Assembly (NCBI RefSeq): GCF_010111755.1
Contig: NC_088961.1
Span: 1,054,001 to 1,118,000 of the forward strand
Length of the DNA stretch: 64,000 bases
Reading direction: 5' to 3'
From: Nakaseomyces glabratus
Lineage: Eukaryota > Ascomycota > Saccharomycetes > Saccharomycetales > Saccharomycetaceae
Shown here: positions 40,236-49,453 of the stretch, in pieces
Numbering within the stretch: position 1 is the stretch's first letter
Layout of the letters: the number at the start of each line of letters is the position of its first letter
The notes under the pieces: model-generated
Seen by the model: the letters and a program-made list of their open reading frames with translations, nothing else
Told to the model about the DNA's origin: nothing
Databases searched by the model: none
Translations under genes and position numbers: made by a program

Positions 40236-40817
40236 AATTAGTAGCATCTGGTTCCTTGTTCTGTCTTTAAATGCATCTCAGGTAGTTTCAATTTGAATCG
40301 GTATAGTGATCTTATTATAAAATCTGCGGTTTCATGAGCAGTCTTGGACCAGGAAGAATATTTGTCAGGAGGACATCCATTCGTTCACATCAGAAAACTT
40401 GCATTATGTCCCTAGCAGATGTTTGCGCTTATCATCAAGAGTTCGATAACTCATTACTTCGGTATTCCGTTTGCAAACCCCATGCATGGGGACTAAATTA
40501 AAAATAAATAAAAAAAGTCGGTACCTACTTTTCTACCAGTTAGTTTTGCACATCTATTACCTATATATATATATACCCTTCTTTAATCTCTAATTATCAT
40601 ATTATTCTAGTTATCATATCCCAACTACTTACATCATCACTGTGCTCATCATAGCGAATTTTGACAAAAAACGATCAAGAAGAGCTAAAAGCTACTTTAG
40701 AAAGAGACGAGCCATAAAGACTAATCATCAGCCAGAAGGTAACAGTCTCTATCTCATATAGTTTGGCAATTATAATTAAAGTGTGAGCCTGTATACTGTT
40801 GCGCAAGGACATTCAAG
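40236..40817. promoter_or_regulatory. MNN10-TRS23 intergenic region
   Basis: 582 bp between two rightward genes. Contains an (AT)n stretch at about 40563-40574 and the TRS23 promoter. No specific site called. Confidence 0.55.
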
Positions 40818-41720
40818 ATGGCACTGGATAGTATTTTAATCATCAATAAGTCGGGAGGGCTTATATACCATAGGAACTTCGAGGATCCTAGGCAGCCGGC
40901 GAAGGAAAGTGACATAAGTAAGATGAATAGCAATGACTACTTGATCCTTGCGAGTACATTACACGGTGTGTTTGCGATCGCAACGCAATTGACGCCCACT
41001 GCAGTGCAGCTTAAAGCTAACAGCAGTGCGAGCGGTAGTGATGCTAGTGCTAGAGAGATGGACAGTGTGAAGTCTGAAGAGTACAGTACTGTGAGCAGTA
41101 TCAGTAACAGCTCAATTGCTAGTGCCACTGGTGGTGCTGGCGGTGTGTCTAATACTGCAAAGGTCCCTGGACCCGGTGCGCCAGGACCTAACAAAGCAGC
41201 TGCAAACATATTGAATCAGGGCCACCGACACTTAGGCAGTGTTAGCAGTGGTAAGAAAGATGGGAACAACGGTAGAGCACAGATAAGTAACCTGACGCCG
41301 TACATACCCTATGTAGGTATGCCACACAACAACATCGCCAGTGGTGGTAACTCCAGCGCGAATAGTCCGATGGATATGGGTAGTTTCAAGGGTGACGACT
41401 TCTTTAAAGAGCCATTTGTTAGTTGGAATACGAGTGGTATAAGACATATGAGCACCGACCAGTTCACCATGTTTATATATCAGACCATGACGGGACTAAA
41501 ATTCGTCGCCATAAAGAATAACCAAGTAGTCGGGTCGCCTAGCTCAAATACAACTGACATTGTGGGAGGGATACATCTTGCAGACAACTTGCTGCGCAAA
41601 GTGTACTGCTTATACAGCGATTATGTGATGAAGGATCCATTCTATTCACTAGAAATGCCCATCAAGTCGACTACATTCGATGAAAAACTCCAGCAGATGA
41701 TACAGAACATGAACTGGTGA
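40818..41720 (+). CDS. TRS23: TRAPP subunit Trs23 with enlarged insertion
   Basis: Protein of 300 residues, against 219 in S. cerevisiae. The N-terminal longin-like strand [21 protein letters not shown] and the C-terminal half ([55 protein letters not shown]) are strongly conserved. Between them, about residues 62-175, lies a low-complexity insertion rich in Ser, Gly, Ala and Pro (for example GGAGGVSN and PGPGAPGP), much longer than in S. cerevisiae. Trs23 is a core subunit of TRAPP complexes, the Ypt1/Rab1 exchange factors for ER-to-Golgi traffic and autophagy. The frame is continuous and the insertion shows no splice signals. Position equals YDR246W. Confidence 0.95.
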   Translation: MALDSILIINKSGGLIYHRNFEDPRQPAKESDISKMNSNDYLILASTLHGVFAIATQLTPTAVQLKANSSASGSDASAREMDSVKSEEYSTVSSISNSSIASATGGAGGVSNTAKVPGPGAPGPNKAAANILNQGHRHLGSVSSGKKDGNNGRAQISNLTPYIPYVGMPHNNIASGGNSSANSPMDMGSFKGDDFFKEPFVSWNTSGIRHMSTDQFTMFIYQTMTGLKFVAIKNNQVVGSPSSNTTDIVGGIHLADNLLRKVYCLYSDYVMKDPFYSLEMPIKSTTFDEKLQQMIQNMNW

Positions 41721-42351
41721 ATGAGCAGATCAAAGTTAGGTATAACAGTGCAGTATATAGCAGATTATATATTATTTGATAGCATAGGGCAGTTAGCTAA
41801 ACTGTCAAGTAGCTTTGTATACCCATAAAGTCGAGGTCACCCGTCATCACCCGTCATCACCCAAGTGGTCATATGGTCTGGTGTCACTTATCAGACCAGC
41901 TGGTCGAAGCATCGATTGTTCTTTCCCTTTGAGAATTTATGATGATGAGACTATCACACTCCTGGGGAGACCCCACTGTATGTAGTTGAGTCTACTGTTG
42001 AGTCCACTGGTGTGATGGGCATCTCTTGGTAGCAGCACAAATTTAAATTTAAGGGAGATTAACAGTAAAAGTCGCAACGATTACCGTTGGAACTTTGGTT
42101 AAATTAGTTGGTTTCGAGTAACCAAACGGTTCGACCTTTCTTTTTAGCTGAGTTACTTGCTTGGAAGCACATTGATTTGCCTGGAATATATAAAGAGGAC
42201 CTGTATTAACAGAGAGAAAATATCTATCGGATGGCTTACAGAGTGAACGGATACGTATCATTTTAGTTATAGTTAAAACACATAGACTGGAGGATATAGT
42301 ACACTTTTGGATACTAGCGACGTGTATGACCTTTAGGTTGTTGTGCACAGG
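41721..42351. promoter_or_regulatory. TRS23-VHS1 intergenic region
   Basis: 631 bp, containing the VHS1 promoter. It holds a short 10-bp tandem repeat (41837-41862). A partial repeat TTGAGTCTACTG / TTGAGTCCACTG lies near 41985-42010. Confidence 0.55.
41837..41862 (+). repeat. 10-bp tandem repeat, 2.6 copies
   Basis: TCACCCGTCA repeated twice and followed by TCACCC, in the upstream region of VHS1. Small minisatellite of unknown role. Confidence 0.85.
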
Positions 42352-43929
42352 ATGATTACCAAATGCAAGATAAATGACTACCATATTACAGAAGAGATTG
42401 GGTCGGGAGCCTACGGCCTGGTGTACAAGGCTGTTCATTACCGTGGTGACATAGTGGACCTCGACGAGCATTCGAACTTGAAGGAGTATGCCATCAAGGC
42501 TACTATGAAGAAGTTGAGCAAAGCTGAGAGGATAAGGCTTGGTCTTTCGAATGTATCGCAGAATTTCCAGGCAGTGATACTGGACTGTTTCAGAAGGAAC
42601 CACTATGTGCTGTCGCTGCCTGAGGTTGACTTAGAGTCTATCAAGAGTCTTAGTGAGGAAGAGTTGTCCAAGATTCCGCAGTACAAGGAAATTGCTCTAC
42701 ATTTGAAAGTTCATGATCATAAGAACATAGTTACCATCTATAAAGTGCTCGAATCTCCTGTGGCTACGTTCATTGTTATGGATTACTACAAGATAGACCT
42801 GTTCACTTCCATTGTTGACATGCGACATTTCCAAGCCAATGGACGACTGATAAAGAAAGTCTTCCTGCAGATATGTTCTGCAATTGAATACTGCCATAAG
42901 AACGGGATATTCCATTGTGATATAAAGCCCGAAAACATGCTTCTGGATAGCGACGATAACGTCCATTTGTGTGATTTTGGGTTAGCCACCACTGCACCTT
43001 ACTTAACACCAAACGTATGCATTGGAAGTTCATACTACATGGCTCCAGAGAGAATCTCCTACTCTGATGATACAGAGGCATTTGAAGAAAGCGAATATGA
43101 GCAAGATAATGAAGATAGTAAAAGTTTCCATATCGATTATGAGAATGGGAATACAAATAAGAATCATAACGAGAAAACGATTATAAGCACCGCGTATAAC
43201 AATAGGCATAGTAAAAGATATTTGTCCTTCTCTACAGCGAGCGCTGATGTGTGGTCCTTAGGGATCATTTTAATTAACTTATCATGCGTTAGGAATCCAT
43301 GGTTAAAAGCACATCAGACAGACGACAATACTTTCTATTATTATGTAAGGGACCCCAAGGTACTGCTAAAAATCCTACCCATTTCACAAGAATTCTTTCG
43401 GTTATTAAAGAGAATACTTAAGGTTGATCCAAGCCGCAGAATTAGTATCCAGAATTTGATGCTTTCAGTGAAATCTATAAAATCTTTCACAGAGGCAGGT
43501 CCTTTGAGTACAGTGGAAGAGCTCTCGAATGAAGACTATGACTACTATACAAACTATTTTGATTCTGTTGGGGCAAATACAAAGAGTCAATTAAAACCTC
43601 TTCTCCATAATAGAGCATCTTCTAGTTACTTGGACAGTGGGGATCATATGCCATCCAAGAGGATGGATGTAGAACATAGCCCCAATAATATACACCCTTC
43701 GAAAAATACCATCGTTATACCCGAAAGTCCTAAATTGAATGAAATTGCAGATAATGAGAACGAGAACGACGATATGAGAAGAGAGGGATCACCTATCGAG
43801 CATAAAAACTTCAAGCACTCTGAAATAATCAACCAGGCCTCGAGGCCAAAGACGGACGAAAACCCATTACCAGAATTTCAAGAAAGGTTAAAATATTTAA
43901 AGATGGATTTGTCATCGATTAACCGGTGA
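42352..43929 (+). CDS. VHS1: Ser/Thr protein kinase, Vhs1/Sks1 family
   Basis: The first ATG of the frame is at 42352 (MITKCKINDYHITEEIGSG), giving 525 residues; the open frame begins three codons earlier at a GTG. Kinase landmarks are the glycine loop IGSGAYGLVY (16-25), Lys49 in EYAIKA, the catalytic loop HCDIKPEN (188-195, with HCD in place of HRD), DFG (208-210) and MAPERISY. An acidic Asn-rich insert of about 60 residues separates APE from ADVWSLGII. The C-terminal 120 residues are disordered. S. cerevisiae Vhs1 (YDR247W) acts in G1/S as a high-copy suppressor of sis2 sit4; its paralogue Sks1 acts in glucose signalling. Synteny favours VHS1. Confidence 0.9.
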   Translation: MITKCKINDYHITEEIGSGAYGLVYKAVHYRGDIVDLDEHSNLKEYAIKATMKKLSKAERIRLGLSNVSQNFQAVILDCFRRNHYVLSLPEVDLESIKSLSEEELSKIPQYKEIALHLKVHDHKNIVTIYKVLESPVATFIVMDYYKIDLFTSIVDMRHFQANGRLIKKVFLQICSAIEYCHKNGIFHCDIKPENMLLDSDDNVHLCDFGLATTAPYLTPNVCIGSSYYMAPERISYSDDTEAFEESEYEQDNEDSKSFHIDYENGNTNKNHNEKTIISTAYNNRHSKRYLSFSTASADVWSLGIILINLSCVRNPWLKAHQTDDNTFYYYVRDPKVLLKILPISQEFFRLLKRILKVDPSRRISIQNLMLSVKSIKSFTEAGPLSTVEELSNEDYDYYTNYFDSVGANTKSQLKPLLHNRASSSYLDSGDHMPSKRMDVEHSPNNIHPSKNTIVIPESPKLNEIADNENENDDMRREGSPIEHKNFKHSEIINQASRPKTDENPLPEFQERLKYLKMDLSSINR

Positions 43930-44467
43930 TGATGTCCTCGTAACCTATTATTGTTCTTACATATTGATCTGGTTTTGAATAATGACTGCTAATCATAGCC
44001 AATGGGAAGAAATCTATTTACTTAATTTAATGACTATTACGATAAAATTCTAATGTGAAATGAACCTAACTAACTAATTTATTCATTTTTTAATTATTCA
44101 ATTTTTATATATTCAAGGTAATATATTCACTTCTTTACAAACATTATGAGCATTAAATGTAGCTATAATGTGTCTTCCAGTGCAAAAGAATATGTATACA
44201 TTCACCATACTGCTCCGTATGTGAAATGGAATGGTAATGATCCACAACTTTGTATGTACAAAACGTTATCAGGTATCTAATCTAACAAATAAAGATTGTA
44301 ACCCAGATACCAGTCTTTCTTCAGAAATAAAGAAGATCAGATTTTTTATTCATCAATTGTGATGGCCGGCATAGCAGGCAATCCCACGAGCAAGCTATGC
44401 AAGCTACCATTTCTTTTTAGTTATAGAATTTATCTTTGAAGAGGAAAGATAAAACGAGTGGCAGTTT
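43930..44467. other. VHS1/YDR248C-homologue convergent intergenic region
   Basis: 538 bp between convergent 3' ends, long for a terminator region. A 7-bp inverted repeat (GCATAGC at 44369-44375, GCTATGC at 44394-44400, 18-nt loop) lies in a locally GC-richer patch. No gene supported. Confidence 0.5.
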
Positions 44468-45019
44468 TTACAATACGGTATTGGTGTACTTTAGAACATC
44501 ATCTTCAATTTCATCAAAGCCCTTATGGTCTAGCAGTACGACTACACAGTTGGCCTCACTCTCTTCTGGCAATTGCAAGTCCTTGAATTGGGACTCCATC
44601 ATGTTAGACTTCATGAAGTGGCCTTTCCTGCTGTTCAATCTGTTCAAAATCTCCACCTTGCTACCATACAGGAATACAAAGTGGTACTCAACGTCAGGAC
44701 GAGTAGAGCGTATCAAGTCTCTGTATGACTTCTTCAAACTGGAGCAAGCCACCACGCTGACTCCGCAACCACCTTCCTCAGCGGATTGAGCAGACTTTAG
44801 CGCAACTTCTTTCAACCACCCCCATCTGTCATCATCATTTAGTGGATTACCACTGGCCATCTTGTCGATATTAGCCTTTGGGTGAAGCTCATCGCCTTCA
44901 ACAAACTTGATCCCAGGATACTTGGTACTATATTCTTTCAAGAGCCTTGCAGCAACAGTTGACTTCCCTGTACCTGCAGTACCAGCCAATACGATCACCT
45001 TAAGTTTGTGGTTTGTCAT
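44468..45019 (-). CDS. Gluconate kinase family protein, YDR248C homologue
   Basis: Protein of 183 residues (S. cerevisiae Ydr248c 193), ATG at 45019. The Walker A motif GTAGTGKST is at residues 13-21, followed by the gluconokinase signature FVEGDELHPKANIDKMASG and then GNPLNDDDRWGWL. GVSVVACSSLKKSYRDLIR and FVFLYGSKVEILNRLNSRKGHFM complete the GntK pattern. The expected reaction is ATP-dependent phosphorylation of D-gluconate to 6-phosphogluconate, feeding the pentose phosphate pathway. The enzyme is probably cytosolic; activity in this species is inferred. Position between VHS1 and the YDR249C homologue is conserved. Confidence 0.93.
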   Translation of the reverse strand: MTNHKLKVIVLAGTAGTGKSTVAARLLKEYSTKYPGIKFVEGDELHPKANIDKMASGNPLNDDDRWGWLKEVALKSAQSAEEGGCGVSVVACSSLKKSYRDLIRSTRPDVEYHFVFLYGSKVEILNRLNSRKGHFMKSNMMESQFKDLQLPEESEANCVVVLLDHKGFDEIEDDVLKYTNTVL

Positions 45020-45571
45020 TTCTAAATGTTATATTTTGGGAGTTGCAGTGAACAAGATAGAGATAAGAGGGCCCAAGCCATGCAACGCACAATACATAGA
45101 TACTTGTTTAAATAGTAAAGAAGTAGAGCCCTGGCTCGATTGTTCTACTTCAAATAGGAGATCGTTCAATTGGAACTGCACTATAAAAGTGGAGAGAGCT
45201 TCCCAGTTGATAGTGGTGAGGGGTGGTGAGGGAGCTGATGGGAACCGATGGATTAGCTAAAATGGTACCAACAAATGGAGGTGCTGTAGAGGGTTATCGA
45301 AGCCAATCTCTGTCCTCCTATTTCCAAAGTGATCGACGTTCATACTTAGGAGTAAGAGAATGCCAAAGGGATCCCCTTCCTGTGGGAGTTCCATAAGATG
45401 CAGTTGACCAAGCAAGAAAGGTGTCACTGGGACCTCACATTCCACCTGATGTCATCACTGCTCGAATGATAACCAACTGTTAGTTCTAGTTATACATTAA
45501 TTATACATCTATATATAACTACATGCTCTATAGATAATGCATTAGTTAAATTGTTTTTATGTTTATAAATG
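45020..45571. other. Intergenic between the YDR248C and YDR249C homologues
   Basis: 552 bp between two leftward genes, containing the gluconokinase promoter. A perfect 10-bp tandem duplication, GTGGTGAGGG at 45213-45222 and 45223-45232, is the only visible structure. Confidence 0.55.
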
Positions 45572-46681
45572 CTAGGTGAAGAAGGTCAGGTCCGGCTGCC
45601 CTCCCATGCTGATGATCAATGCTGTCAAGTCTTTGTTGGCAGTATCTCTTATGTGAGACCAGAGCTCTGGGTTACTGAGCATCTCCTGATCTTTGTAGAA
45701 CTTTGTGATGAACTGTTTGATGCGTTTTAAGTCTCTCTTCTCAAGTTCAGACGCATGCGTTATTTCAGTGATTAGGTAAACCAGTGGTAGCGGTGAATTC
45801 ATCGCGATTTCGTCTTTCAGTGTGATATCATTATTCGAAAGGCACATAATGGTCCGCACTGCCTTCATTAGCGATTTCCAATTACTGTGGTAGTCATCTA
45901 TCTGGAAGAACCAGGGGATAATGGATGTTATTAAGTCGTAAGGCCGCTTTATATAGAAATGCTTACGCATCTTCTTCATCGAATAAATCGCATGCTTCTC
46001 GAAGTACAGTTTATACTGGGAGTAGAATATTGGAGGGAAGTCTGTTCTGTAGCCTATCTGTTGCTTGGTCTCCGTTGCATATGGCTCATCAATAGTATCT
46101 ATATCGTTTGCCAGAAACTTCTCTCTGTGGGAAAACCTCATATGCATATCTCTGATCTCTTTCACATCAAGTAACTCGTTTTCCTGTAAATACTCCATCA
46201 TATGATCGTCTACAAAGTATGCTATTTTACGCTCCAACGATTCATAATTGTGCAGCATGTAATTAACCATAATCATATTCTTGAAAAGAGACCTGTTTAC
46301 AAGAAACTGCTGTGTCCGCCACAATTCATGGTTTCCATCTGACTGCTCAGTAACTAAAATGTGTCTTTCGTCCTCCCAGGTATACCTCTCCCAGAACACT
46401 TTCTCTAATAGGATGTTACTGGTCTCTAATGATCGGTGGAAGTGCTTATTTACCATAGTCATCGCAGGTTCTCCACACGTATGCACAAAAATCCGCCGTA
46501 TTACTTCAACCGGTAGATCCTCCAACGTCATCTTACGTCTGTGTCTTCTATGGTGCTTGGTATGTGCTGCTCTTTTCCTAGCTTTCTTCTCAACATAGAA
46601 CGGCTGTCGTAGTTTGTATTGTCGCTTCAAGTGCGACAGATGACCCACCCTGCTGGGCAGACCTGCCATGATGTACCCCAT
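45572..46681 (-). CDS. F-box-like protein, YDR249C homologue
   Basis: Protein of 369 residues (S. cerevisiae Ydr249c 373) from the ATG at 46681; a second ATG four codons on is possible. A strongly basic region (KKARKRAAHTKHHRRHRRK, about 33-51) precedes an F-box-like motif, MTLEDLPVEVIRRIFVHTC (51-69), followed by MVNKHFHRSLE. The rest is helical with many Trp, Tyr and His residues and no recognised substrate-binding repeat. If the F-box binds Skp1, the protein could be an SCF adaptor, but this is inference; the S. cerevisiae protein is uncharacterised. It marks the end of the block colinear with YDR234-YDR249. Confidence 0.85.
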   Translation of the reverse strand: MGYIMAGLPSRVGHLSHLKRQYKLRQPFYVEKKARKRAAHTKHHRRHRRKMTLEDLPVEVIRRIFVHTCGEPAMTMVNKHFHRSLETSNILLEKVFWERYTWEDERHILVTEQSDGNHELWRTQQFLVNRSLFKNMIMVNYMLHNYESLERKIAYFVDDHMMEYLQENELLDVKEIRDMHMRFSHREKFLANDIDTIDEPYATETKQQIGYRTDFPPIFYSQYKLYFEKHAIYSMKKMRKHFYIKRPYDLITSIIPWFFQIDDYHSNWKSLMKAVRTIMCLSNNDITLKDEIAMNSPLPLVYLITEITHASELEKRDLKRIKQFITKFYKDQEMLSNPELWSHIRDTANKDLTALIISMGGQPDLTFFT

Positions 46682-46940
46682 AGCGCTATTCCTCGTTCAA
46701 TATCAACTATACATGCACCAAGAGGCTGATATCTATACTTCAATCTATGTTGGAAGCTCATCTTTTAACTTCGAATCATTAAGCTCATCGCAAAATTGTT
46801 TCAGATTTTTCAAAAAAATGAAGTTAAAGGATTTGAGCAAGGTAATGAGTCTTTCATAGAGCAATTTGAAAGTTGTATTAATGTCATATTGAGTTGGCAT
46901 TGCCATATTTTAGTCAATTGCGTTAGGTTCACTTGAGAAA

Positions 46941-47498
46941 ATGTGGAATCCATTCAAGAAGTCGGAGGAGAAGCCCCAAGTGGCGGAGGATTTGCCTACT
47001 AATTACACTCCTGGTCAGAAGATTTTACTAGAGGACACACGTCCCAAGTTTCAATCGGATATATCAAAAGGTGATGTTGCAGCGTCGAAGGAGCAGGCCT
47101 CTTTACGAGCTGCTTGGGAATCGATATCCTGGAATGACTTTACACTGGAGAAGTTGACAAGTATTCCTTGTTTTAGGGATGCTGGCATGGTCGGTTTCAG
47201 TAGTATGTTTGTAACAGGATCGGTGATCCTTCTTTACCACAAGAATATTAATAAAGCTATGAACTGGGCCGTAGGTGGTTTGATGTTGGGATCTATAGTT
47301 GGCTGGGAGCAATGCAGGATGAAAAGAAAGCGAAGTTTCCAGGTTGCACAGATGGCTATGGAGACTGTTGCTAAAAAGGAAAAGCCAATGAAGCATAAGG
47401 TGGAGCATGATCCTAAGTTGTTGGACCAGTGGGAAGGTAGATCAGGTCTGAAACCTAATGGTCCATCAGACTCAAAACCGTGGTACAAATTTTGGTAA
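46941..47498 (+). CDS. COX20: Cox20, Cox2 chaperone of the inner mitochondrial membrane
   Basis: Protein of 185 residues (S. cerevisiae 205), ATG at 46941. Two transmembrane helices lie at about 81-99 (AGMVGFSSMFVTGSVILLY) and 106-123 (AMNWAVGGLMLGSIVGW), joined by a short charged loop, the FAM36A/Cox20 topology. The conserved SIPCFRDAGMVGF precedes the first helix and EQCRMKRKRSFQVAQMA follows the second. Cox20 binds newly made Cox2 during presequence processing and maturation of complex IV. It is the first gene of the inverted YDR231-YDR224 block and is divergent from the YDR249C homologue, a junction not present in S. cerevisiae. Confidence 0.93.
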   Translation: MWNPFKKSEEKPQVAEDLPTNYTPGQKILLEDTRPKFQSDISKGDVAASKEQASLRAAWESISWNDFTLEKLTSIPCFRDAGMVGFSSMFVTGSVILLYHKNINKAMNWAVGGLMLGSIVGWEQCRMKRKRSFQVAQMAMETVAKKEKPMKHKVEHDPKLLDQWEGRSGLKPNGPSDSKPWYKFW

Positions 47499-47738
47499 CT
47501 TTCAATGCTGAACAAACAGAGTACATTAATGATCATCAACTTCCAATACATTAGCCAAGTGATGTTAAATTGTTTCTAAATTATTCACTCTCTAATGAAA
47601 CTTGAACTTTAAAGTTGTTTCAAATTATCTACAGTCATGTAAATATTTATTAGTATAGCTGTATAGAGATAAGTCTAAATTTGGCTAATGGTATAATAGT
47701 CGTATTTTTCTACTCAACCCAAAGCTTTAGACATAACA

Positions 47739-49427
47739 CTAATCTTCTTCATCGATTTTAAGTTTGTCTAAACCACTAAGAATGTTCTCTGAACTGCCAG
47801 CGTCTTCTAAGTCATCCTTACGAGTTGGAGGTAAAGAGAAAGAATTTTCAGTAACATCATAATTATTCTCGCTTTCTCTGTCTATGCTATTCTGTGCTTC
47901 TTGATCCTGACTCTCATCACCTCTTAAAAGCGAGCTTTGGTCATTTGTTTTTATACTGCCTTCTTGAATAGCTTTTATGGGTGATCGCAGACCTGTCTGA
48001 GAGGGTGAAAGACTAGCTCTCCCGCCATTGTCGGATTGTGTTTTAGTCAATGTTGGTTGTGCTGCTGTCGGATTATCTTGCTCTTCTTCGGTCTCCATCG
48101 TGTCCTTGTTGTATTGATCATCGCTAACTTGTAACAAATTATCAAGGCCACCTCCAGCCCATCCTTTTCTGGCAATATTTTCTGATATTTCTAATTGAGC
48201 CCTGGATAGTGAAGCCACTTTTCCAAGCACTTTGCTACATGTAGACTCCACCAATTCATATGAGTCGACATAGTAGTTATGCTTTAACGTCTCGAGATCA
48301 TCGAGAGTGTTCTGGAGACTTAGCAAGCTCTCTCTATATGCCAATAGGTTCCTTATTTTACGCTTCCCTAGCTGCCTGTTGTGTTTCTCTTGTAATCTCA
48401 ATTTTACCGTCTCAGATTTGCTCTTCGCTTTGAAGCTATTTTCTAATGTCTTCGAATCTACTTTAAATTCATCTATGTCTTTTAGTAAATTCTCTCCAAG
48501 GTACTCATCTAAGTAATTGGCCATTATTAAGTCATGGTTGCCCACTAAATAGAAGAGCCCGCCAGCGCTCAGAAGATTTTGTGCAATATCATCGCCACAG
48601 CCCTTCAGTCTTGCTATACTCTCTAGACTCTTTGCCATCGCATTAGCCTCAGTGGCTACACTATTTAGAGCCTTGGAAAATCGGTAAGAAGTCTCGTGAA
48701 GTTCCTTGAGCGCGTCCGATGTAAGCTTAACGTCTCTCTTGGTGACAAAGCTTTGGATATCGCTAATAGAGCTCACTCCTGATGCCACACTTGACGTTCT
48801 CCTCGTATGCATCTGAGATCGAGGTGTGATAGGTTCCTCTAGATAACTCCGGCGGTCTGGCGTATGCATGTCTTCCTTGTTGCTCATCTGGCCATGGCTT
48901 TCGCCGTTCACCAAAGGATAGAACTCAGATAAGTGCGCCGCATACCGCGCAGGAGACTTGAAGTTCTCCTCTTTGCCATTCATTCCAGCTGATACTTCCA
49001 AGTTAAAACTTGTTTTTGAATTCCTGAATCCTTTAAAGGGTTCTTGTTTATAAACCACTGACTGCTGTTCGCTACGCCGACCAATTCCACCAGGGAAAGC
49101 GAGCTTTATCTCTTGTATACACAGCAAATCCCAATTAGAGAAACACCAGTCTAGTCGCCTATTGCTGCTGCGTCCATGAGCTTCACTCGCCCAGCATTGT
49201 CGATGCCTAAGGTTATCAATTTTAAAGCTTTTCCTGGCAATTTTTGCAAAAAAGCTGGGAATTGGGACCCTCATCGCAGAACAAAACTTACAATGAACTG
49301 ACTCATAAGTAGAAGGATAGTTTGTTTGGGGACTTCTCTGGCTAGTTGAATAACTCACAAGGACGGTAAAGGAAGTAGCATAGCAATCTGGGTTCTGGCA
49401 GCGTTTTTTATTAGTTGAACTTGCCAT
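47739..49427 (-). CDS. IVY1: I-BAR-type phospholipid-binding vacuolar protein Ivy1, extended N-terminus
   Basis: The I-BAR-like coiled region starts near FVTKRDVKLTSDALKELHET and includes YLDEYLGENLLKDIDEFKVD and KHNRQLGKRKIRNLLAYRES; the C-terminus is acidic and disordered. Ivy1 of S. cerevisiae (453 residues) binds Vps33, Ypt7 and phosphoinositides at the vacuole. Start choice is uncertain. An ATG at 49514 would overlap PCF11 by 61 bp; the ATG at 49427 gives 562 residues and leaves 26 bp between divergent ATGs; the ATG at 48983 would give 414 residues. I chose 49427. The extra N-terminus contains CQNPDC and, 30 residues later, CKFC, a zinc-ribbon-like cysteine pattern. Synteny with PCF11 and COX20 supports IVY1. 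Confidence 0.82.
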   Translation of the reverse strand: MASSTNKKRCQNPDCYATSFTVLVSYSTSQRSPQTNYPSTYESVHCKFCSAMRVPIPSFFAKIARKSFKIDNLRHRQCWASEAHGRSSNRRLDWCFSNWDLLCIQEIKLAFPGGIGRRSEQQSVVYKQEPFKGFRNSKTSFNLEVSAGMNGKEENFKSPARYAAHLSEFYPLVNGESHGQMSNKEDMHTPDRRSYLEEPITPRSQMHTRRTSSVASGVSSISDIQSFVTKRDVKLTSDALKELHETSYRFSKALNSVATEANAMAKSLESIARLKGCGDDIAQNLLSAGGLFYLVGNHDLIMANYLDEYLGENLLKDIDEFKVDSKTLENSFKAKSKSETVKLRLQEKHNRQLGKRKIRNLLAYRESLLSLQNTLDDLETLKHNYYVDSYELVESTCSKVLGKVASLSRAQLEISENIARKGWAGGGLDNLLQVSDDQYNKDTMETEEEQDNPTAAQPTLTKTQSDNGGRASLSPSQTGLRSPIKAIQEGSIKTNDQSSLLRGDESQDQEAQNSIDRESENNYDVTENSFSLPPTRKDDLEDAGSSENILSGLDKLKIDEED

Positions 49428-49453
49428 TAAAGTTATACATATTGGTATAAAGG

